Shown: piece by piece, positions 59,198-64,000 of the stretch
How positions within the stretch are numbered: the stretch's first letter is position 1
Layout: each line of letters begins with the position of its first letter
NCBI RefSeq assembly: GCF_020410745.1
Contig: NZ_CP084528.1
Span: forward strand, 124,001 to 188,000
Source of the DNA: Kaistella polysaccharea
Lineage (GTDB): Bacteria; Bacteroidota; Bacteroidia; Flavobacteriales; Weeksellaceae
Direction of reading: 5' to 3'
Length of the DNA: 64,000 nt
Program-made: the position numbers and the translations under genes
Notes under the pieces: generated by a model
The model's input: the letters and a program-made list of their open reading frames with translations, nothing else
What the model was told of the DNA's origin: nothing
Databases searched by the model: none

Positions 59198-59803
59198 TTA
59201 AAATTTGTAAGCCAATCCAACTTGGAATACATTGTTTTTCACTGCAGAACCAGAATTATTTCCATCTTTGAAAATATCTGTCAAACCTGCAACATATCTA
59301 GCTGTAACACCAACTTGTGGCGTAAAATAATAACCGGCACCTAAACCAAGACCAGCATTAAAACTGTTTAAATCGTCTTTGTAGTTTGCAGATTCTCCGA
59401 TAGTACTGTTACTGCTTTCGTTAGTGTACTTGTTTTTCGCTGTAACTAGCAATCCGAATTCTGGACCTGCTTCTAAATAGAAAGATGGAGTCGCATTATA
59501 TTGGAACATTACTGGTAATGTGATATAATCTAAATTTCTTGATCTCGCATAAGTTGTTCCAGCGATGTTTTGGTTGTATTTGTCACCCATTTGTGAATAT
59601 AACAACTCAGGTTGGATACTAAAGTTTTCCGCGATTGGAGCATTCATAAATACACCTGCGTTAAAACCAATTTTTGATCCTTGGTCGCTTAATCCTTCTT
59701 CTGTAGATAATGAAGAAACGTTCATACCTGCTTTAACTCCGAATTGTTGTGCAAATGTCAATGTACTCATTGCTACTGCTGCACCTAAAAATAACTTTTT
59801 CAT
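59198..59803 (-). CDS. Outer-membrane beta-barrel protein (PorT-like)
   Basis: A 201-residue barrel with a signal peptide (KKLFLGAAVAMSTLTFAQ) and the opening strand FGVKAGMNVSSLS typical of the PorT/outer-membrane beta-barrel family of Bacteroidota. Alternating strands follow (FSIQPELLYSQMGDKYN, YITLPVMFQYN, FYLEAGPEFGLLV, VGVTARYVAGLTD), ending with the C-terminal Phe (VGLAYKF) recognised by the barrel assembly machinery. Transport or structural role unknown. Upstream, a minus-strand -7 candidate lies at 59976. Confidence 0.9.
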   Translation of the reverse strand: MKKLFLGAAVAMSTLTFAQQFGVKAGMNVSSLSTEEGLSDQGSKIGFNAGVFMNAPIAENFSIQPELLYSQMGDKYNQNIAGTTYARSRNLDYITLPVMFQYNATPSFYLEAGPEFGLLVTAKNKYTNESSNSTIGESANYKDDLNSFNAGLGLGAGYYFTPQVGVTARYVAGLTDIFKDGNNSGSAVKNNVFQVGLAYKF

Positions 59804-60100
59804 AATCTTAAATTTTCTAATTAATTTTTTTGATTTTGATAATGAGGAATTTGTTTTCTAAATTTTAAAATGTTTAAAATTTCCGAGTGTACATTTCTTC
59901 AGTATCGCTACGTTTTTTAAATTGTTTTACGCCAGAGTATTGTCAAACGCTGTGCCAAAACTTATGAATTAACTACAAACTTAAACGTATGTTTAAAATA
60001 AATGAGATTTAACTTTCTGAATTACAGGTAATTGATATAATAATTTTAACACTTTCGAATAGATTGCGAAAGTGACTTTAGTTGGAGAATTGTATGTTTT
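59804..60100. other. About 300 bases between the barrel gene and aroB
   Basis: AT-rich spacer. On the minus strand TAAGTTTG (59976-59983) matches TAnnTTTG and would give the barrel gene a leader of about 165 nt. A hairpin at 60050-60074 (own entry) marks the end of aroB. No gene is seen. Confidence 0.45.
60050..60074 (-). terminator. Hairpin downstream of aroB
   Basis: Perfect arms CACTTTCG (60050-60057) and CGAAAGTG (60067-60074) with a 9-base loop. On the minus strand it is followed by TTAAAATTATT, a poor T tract, so termination may be weak or the palindrome may bind a protein. Confidence 0.5.
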
Positions 60101-61141
60101 CTATGCCAGATTTTGATAAAAATGTAATGCCGTAGCAATATTTTTTAAATCAATTGACTGATCAAATACAGAAATTCCGATTGAGGTTAGTAAAGAAAAA
60201 TTTATTTTACCACCTTCGTTCTTTTTATCATTGTTCATCAGGCCAAGAATTTCTTCTTCTGTAAAATCACTGATGGTCAATTTTGGAAAAAATCTTCTAA
60301 TTCCTTCAATAATTTCCTCGGTGTCGTTTGGTGATAGTAAATTTTCCAGGAGGGAAATTTGTGTTTCGCAGATCATTCCCATCGCTACAGCTTCACCATG
60401 GAGAATGGGTGTGTTTTTTTTCAGAAATAAGCTTTCAATTGCGTGTCCTACGGTATGTCCGAAATTTAAAGTCTTGCGAATATTTTCTTCCCGGAAGTCT
60501 ATTTTAACGACATTCTGCTTAATTTTCATCGATGTTTCAATAAAAGGAAAAATATTTTCCGCAGTAAGAGCGGTCATGTTTTGCAAATCTTTCCAGTGTT
60601 TTTTATCTGCAATGAGACCATGTTTCAGCATTTCTGCAAAACCACTGCGAAGTTCGCCGAAGGGTAGTGTTTTTAAAAAGTCAGGAAATACAAAGATGTG
60701 TTCAGGTTCTGAAAATGTACCGATTATATTCTTTAAATATTGATGATCGATCCCTGTTTTACCACCAATAGAAGCGTCGCACATTCCCAAAAGTGTGGTA
60801 GGAATATTAATAAATGGTATTCCTCTTTTATAAGTTGAAGAAATAAATCCGCCCAAATCCGTAATTACTCCGCCGCCAAGATTAATCATCAGCGCTTTTC
60901 GATCGGTTTTAAAATCAGTAAGGATTTCCCAAAGTTGTGCAGCAGTTTCCAGTGTTTTCATTTCCTCGCCGGCTTCAATTTCCAGGATCTCGAAAGGAAT
61001 TTCGGTTTCTAAATTACCCAGTAAAACTGGCAGACAATGTTCATGCGTATTTTCATCAACTAAAATTAAAAGCTGTGTAGGATTGAGTTTTTCAATAAAT
61101 GTGTTGAGTTGCGAGAAATCATTATCTAAGATGGAAATCAT
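60101..61141 (-). CDS. aroB: 3-dehydroquinate synthase
   Basis: A 346-residue NAD- and metal-dependent enzyme of the shikimate pathway, turning DAHP into 3-dehydroquinate. Conserved blocks are INLGGGVITDLGGF, INIPTTLLGMCDASIGGKTGID, FAEMLKHGLI and LNFGHTVGHAIES with metal-binding His. A single gene, divergent from proline dehydrogenase; other aro genes are not nearby. Confidence 0.96.
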   Translation of the reverse strand: MISILDNDFSQLNTFIEKLNPTQLLILVDENTHEHCLPVLLGNLETEIPFEILEIEAGEEMKTLETAAQLWEILTDFKTDRKALMINLGGGVITDLGGFISSTYKRGIPFINIPTTLLGMCDASIGGKTGIDHQYLKNIIGTFSEPEHIFVFPDFLKTLPFGELRSGFAEMLKHGLIADKKHWKDLQNMTALTAENIFPFIETSMKIKQNVVKIDFREENIRKTLNFGHTVGHAIESLFLKKNTPILHGEAVAMGMICETQISLLENLLSPNDTEEIIEGIRRFFPKLTISDFTEEEILGLMNNDKKNEGGKINFSLLTSIGISVFDQSIDLKNIATALHFYQNLA

Positions 61142-61159
61142 TTTTGCTGAATTTTATCA

Positions 61160-61167
61160 CAAAATTA
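61160..61167 (-). promoter_or_regulatory. -7 promoter element for aroB
   Basis: TAATTTTG on the minus strand fits TAnnTTTG, 19 bases upstream of the aroB start. Confidence 0.45.
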
Positions 61168-61203
61168 AACTTTAATTTAGTTTATCAATTCAAGGAGTAT
61201 CGT

Positions 61204-61211
61204 TAAATTTG
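61204..61211 (+). promoter_or_regulatory. -7 promoter element for proline dehydrogenase
   Basis: TAAATTTG, exact TAnnTTTG match, 19 bases before the ATG. Confidence 0.5.
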
Positions 61212-61230
61212 CTTCAATTTAAAATCAAAT

Positions 61231-62400
61231 ATGAGCATTTTTGATAATACCCAAATTGCCTTCGCAGACAAGACAGATTCTCAACTGAAAAAGGCGTACT
61301 GGATGTTTAAAGCAATTGAACAGCCAGCTGTAACAGGTCTTGGAATATCCGTTCTAAACTTTACGGTGAAAAACAACGTACCCTTTGTAAATACAATCGT
61401 GCGGAATACCCTGTTTGAGCAATTTTGTGGAGGTGAAACGCGCGAGCAAAGTATGAAGGTAGTGAAACAGATGTTTAAGCATCATGTGGGAAGTATTTTT
61501 GACTATGCAATTGAGGGAAAAGCAGAAGAAGCTTCTTTTGATGAAACATGTGAGGAAATTAAACAAAACATAAAATTTGCAGAAGGAAATCCCGCGATAC
61601 CGTTTGTGGTTTTTAAACCTACTGGTTTTGGTAGAATTGAAATTTATGAAGAAGTCGGGAAAAATGTCGAATTAACCACGTCTCAGAAGGAAGAGTGGGC
61701 GAGAGTTGTGAAGCGGTATGAAGAAGTTTGCCAAATGGCTTTCGATCGGAATGTTGTATTAATGATTGATGCGGAAGACAGCTGGATGCAAGATGCAACA
61801 GATATTTTGGTCACAGAAATGATGGAAAAATTCAATAAAGAAAAAGCCATCATCTGGAATACGCTCCAAATGTATAGAACCGGAAGAATGGAATATTTGG
61901 CAAAAGATTTAGAAAAAGCAAAAGAGAAAAATTATTTCTTGGGTTATAAATTTGTTCGCGGCGCCTATATGGAAAAAGAGCGCGAACGCGCAGCAGCCAT
62001 GAATTATCCAGATCCGATACAGCCTACGAAGCAGGCTTCTGATGATAATTATAATGCGTCGATTGATTTCGTTTTAAATAATTTAGATTTCGTTTCAGCC
62101 TTTTTCGGTACGCACAATGAAAAATCGACGGAACTTGTAATGGATAAAATGAAAGCGATGGGTTTAGCCAACGATCATCCTCAGATTTATTTTGGGCAGC
62201 TCTACGGAATGAGTGACAATATTACTTATTATTTGGGTTCAGAGAAATATAACGTGTGCAAATATCTGCCCTACGGACCTGTGAAAGATGTTGTACCTTA
62301 TTTAACCAGACGCGCGCAGGAAAATACTTCCGTTGCCGGACAAACTGGTCGAGAATTAGGTCTTATCGCGAAAGAACTAAAAAGAAGAAAAGGTATTTAA
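61231..62400 (+). CDS. Proline dehydrogenase
   Basis: A 389-residue FAD enzyme oxidising proline to pyrroline-5-carboxylate. The FAD/proline barrel is seen in VVLMIDAEDSWMQDATDIL, 'NTLQMYRTGRMEYLAKDL', GYKFVRGAYMEKERERAAAM, FFGTHNEKS and the C-terminal YLTRRAQENTSVAGQTGRE. It is the stand-alone form with no fused P5C dehydrogenase. It feeds electrons into the respiratory chain and allows proline use as carbon and nitrogen source. Confidence 0.95.
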   Translation: MSIFDNTQIAFADKTDSQLKKAYWMFKAIEQPAVTGLGISVLNFTVKNNVPFVNTIVRNTLFEQFCGGETREQSMKVVKQMFKHHVGSIFDYAIEGKAEEASFDETCEEIKQNIKFAEGNPAIPFVVFKPTGFGRIEIYEEVGKNVELTTSQKEEWARVVKRYEEVCQMAFDRNVVLMIDAEDSWMQDATDILVTEMMEKFNKEKAIIWNTLQMYRTGRMEYLAKDLEKAKEKNYFLGYKFVRGAYMEKERERAAAMNYPDPIQPTKQASDDNYNASIDFVLNNLDFVSAFFGTHNEKSTELVMDKMKAMGLANDHPQIYFGQLYGMSDNITYYLGSEKYNVCKYLPYGPVKDVVPYLTRRAQENTSVAGQTGRELGLIAKELKRRKGI

Positions 62401-62434
62401 GACTTATTCTTTATTATTATTATTTAAAAACATA

Positions 62435-62457
62435 AGCGGGCTTTTGCCCGTTTTTTT
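62435..62457 (+). terminator. Intrinsic terminator of proline dehydrogenase
   Basis: Stem CGGGC / GCCCG (62437-62441, 62446-62450) with a 4-base loop, followed by T7. Confidence 0.8.
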
Positions 62458-62494
62458 GATTTTCTTTCAATGGTTTTTTGACAGAATAAATTCT

Positions 62495-62502
62495 TAAATT
62501 TG
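62495..62502 (+). promoter_or_regulatory. -7 promoter element for priA
   Basis: TAAATTTG, exact TAnnTTTG match, 42 bases before the TTG start. Confidence 0.5.
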
Positions 62503-62544
62503 TTGGCCTTCAAAAAATAAATCGCTCAATATTCCCCTGTTATC

Positions 62545-64000
62545 TTGATTTTTGCTCAGATTATTTTACCCTTAAATTTAAAAGGAACTTTTACCTACAA
62601 AGTTCCTGATGAACTTATGGATGCAATACAGCCTGGAATGCGGGTTTTAGTTCCTTTTGGCGGAAAGAAAATTTACACGGGAATTGTTTTTTCTCTTCAT
62701 TCTACAAAACCGGAAAATTTTCAACCAAAAGACATCATCAATATTTTAGATGACTCCGCAATTTTGCCTTCTGAACAGTTAGAATTTTGGTCGTGGTTAT
62801 CCGACTATTATTTGAGTAATATTGGGGAAATATACCGTTTTGCTTTTCCCGGTTCTCTAAAACTGGAAAGCGAAACATACTTAAAGTTAAAGCCGAATGT
62901 CATTGTAGATTTCCAGCATCTTGATGTTAATGAAATGTATTTAATACAAGCCTTGGAAGTGAGGCAGCTCATTAATTTAACAGAAATTGAAGCTTTTATT
63001 GCAAAAAAAGATATCGTAAAGACTATCAAATCGTTGATTGACCTGCAGTATATTGAAATCGATGAAAAAATCGCCGAAAAATATAAGGCAAAAGAAGTTT
63101 CTTTTATTAAATTAAATGCAGATAAAGTTGATCCGGCACAATTGCCCCAAATTCTTTTATCATTAAAAAGATCCCCTAAACAGCAGGAACTTTTTCTCCA
63201 TATTTTAGAAAAAGAAACCGAAAATCCCGAGAAAGCACTTCGTAAATCCGATATTTTTGAAGAAGGAAATTATGCACATGCGCAGTTGAAAGGCCTCATC
63301 AATAAAGAACTGGTTACAGAATATATCATGACGAAAGAGCGCCTGCAAACTTTCGAGGGAGAAACCGAAGCTTTGGAAATGCTTTCTGAAACGCAGCTGC
63401 GCGCAAAGGTTGAAATTGATGAGGCTTTTGAAGAAGGAAAAAACGTTTTACTTCACGGCGTCACCTCCTCCGGGAAAACGCATATTTATGCGGAAAAAAT
63501 AGAGGAAATTGTAGCATCTGGAAAAAATGCACTTTTACTTCTTCCAGAAATTTCGCTCACCAAACAAATTGTGCAGCGACTGGAAAAGAAATATGGCCAA
63601 AAACTCGGCTTTTACCATCAAAAATTAACCGATTTTGAGCGTGTTGAAGTTTGGCGTAAAGTTAAAAATAACGAGATCAAAATCTTGATCGGCACCAGAA
63701 ATGCGCTCTTTTTGCCTTTCCAAAATCTCGGTTTAATTATTGTTGATGAGGAACATGATTCCAGTTACAAGCCACGAGAGGTTTCCCCTTATTTCAATGC
63801 GAAAGATGCAGCTCAAATTTTAGCCAACTTTTATAAAGCCAATGTTATATTGGGATCCGCCACTCCGTCTGTGGAATCATTTTATGCAGCAAAGAAAGAT
63901 ATTCTAAAGTATGTGCTTTTAGAAGATCGCTTCGGAGATGTTAATGTCCCAACGTTTGAACTCATTAATTTTAAAGAAGCTCAGGATTCTAAAAAAACCG
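62545..64000 (+). CDS. priA: Primosomal helicase PriA (3' end outside window)
   Basis: About 485 residues of the replication-restart helicase. The start is a TTG (LIFAQIILPLNLKGTFTYKVP): the frame is closed by a stop at 62518 and has no earlier ATG, and this N-terminus is the 3'-DNA-binding domain of the family. The helicase begins near residue 300: Walker A GVTSSGKT, LLPEISLT, Walker B VDEEHD and LGSATPS. The later motifs and the cysteine-rich zinc region lie beyond the window. Confidence 0.95.
   Translation, partial: MIFAQIILPLNLKGTFTYKVPDELMDAIQPGMRVLVPFGGKKIYTGIVFSLHSTKPENFQPKDIINILDDSAILPSEQLEFWSWLSDYYLSNIGEIYRFAFPGSLKLESETYLKLKPNVIVDFQHLDVNEMYLIQALEVRQLINLTEIEAFIAKKDIVKTIKSLIDLQYIEIDEKIAEKYKAKEVSFIKLNADKVDPAQLPQILLSLKRSPKQQELFLHILEKETENPEKALRKSDIFEEGNYAHAQLKGLINKELVTEYIMTKERLQTFEGETEALEMLSETQLRAKVEIDEAFEEGKNVLLHGVTSSGKTHIYAEKIEEIVASGKNALLLLPEISLTKQIVQRLEKKYGQKLGFYHQKLTDFERVEVWRKVKNNEIKILIGTRNALFLPFQNLGLIIVDEEHDSSYKPREVSPYFNAKDAAQILANFYKANVILGSATPSVESFYAAKKDILKYVLLEDRFGDVNVPTFELINFKEAQDSKKT

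Noticed and set aside
1..64000. CRISPR arrays, insertion sequences, prophage and restriction or toxin-antitoxin genes
   Set aside because: None seen on reading both strands: no regularly spaced direct repeats, transposase, integrase or phage structural genes.

Overview
The window is low-GC chromosomal DNA from a member of the Bacteroidota, most likely a Flavobacteriia/Weeksellaceae bacterium of the Chryseobacterium-Kaistella kind. The signs are promoters with the Bacteroidota -7 element TAnnTTTG, the near absence of Shine-Dalgarno sequences, the families present (GSCFA, DUF5683, DUF2461, WbqC, PorT-like barrel), and the parA-parB-DUF5683-dapB-lepB-wbqC order that I recall from flavobacteria. 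The species call is inference.

Layout. 1-3.7 kb: the 5' part of a polysaccharide flippase (minus), a lipoprotein alpha-amylase with a thioredoxin-like partner, and a small lipoprotein. 3.7-14 kb: DUF2461, a CsdA-type DEAD-box helicase, a DUF47/PiT phosphate uptake pair, a polyprenyl diphosphate synthase, GSCFA, TatD, an acyltransferase and an RhlE-type helicase with a structured leader. 14-18 kb: obg, adk and hpt (minus), divergent from purA. 18-26 kb: TonB, parAB, DUF5683, dapB, signal peptidase I, WbqC and a subtilisin-like protease. 26-31 kb: two lipoproteins (one OmpA-like), then a four-gene set resembling the mycobacterial decaprenyl-phosphoryl-arabinose pathway (UbiA-type phosphoribosyltransferase, DprE1-like, DprE2-like, HAD phosphatase). 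31-36 kb: a cysteine desulfurase, trxA, two identical tRNA-Asp genes, a short patchy region with an ankyrin lipoprotein, and glgC. 36-41 kb: an SRPBCC/GyrI-like protein, sucA-sucB and apaG. 41-49 kb (mostly minus): an exonuclease, two alpha/beta hydrolases flanking a CorC/HlyC-type protein, a glycosyltransferase, an LpxL-like acyltransferase, a thioredoxin-like lipoprotein and an aldehyde dehydrogenase. 49-59 kb: an SDR, purB, purL, a satD-DUF3307 pair, purC and purF. 59-64 kb: an outer-membrane barrel, aroB, proline dehydrogenase and the 5' part of priA.

Most of the window is core metabolism and housekeeping; I see no prophage, insertion sequence or CRISPR array. Purine synthesis and salvage is well represented (hpt, adk, purA, purB, purL, purC, purF).

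The best leads for something undescribed are these. (i) A satD-DUF3307 cassette lies between purL and purC, and its promoter region carries four copies of one spaced palindrome (TATAAG-N8-CTTATA) arranged as two pairs with identical 29-bp spacing. (ii) The leader of rhlE is about 160 nt and structured, with a 9-bp long-range helix and two terminator-like hairpins sharing a 12-bp repeat. (iii) There is a DPA-like sugar-lipid pathway in a flavobacterium, with Ala where I align the benzothiazinone-target Cys of DprE1. Several short intergenic elements look like dispersed repeats.
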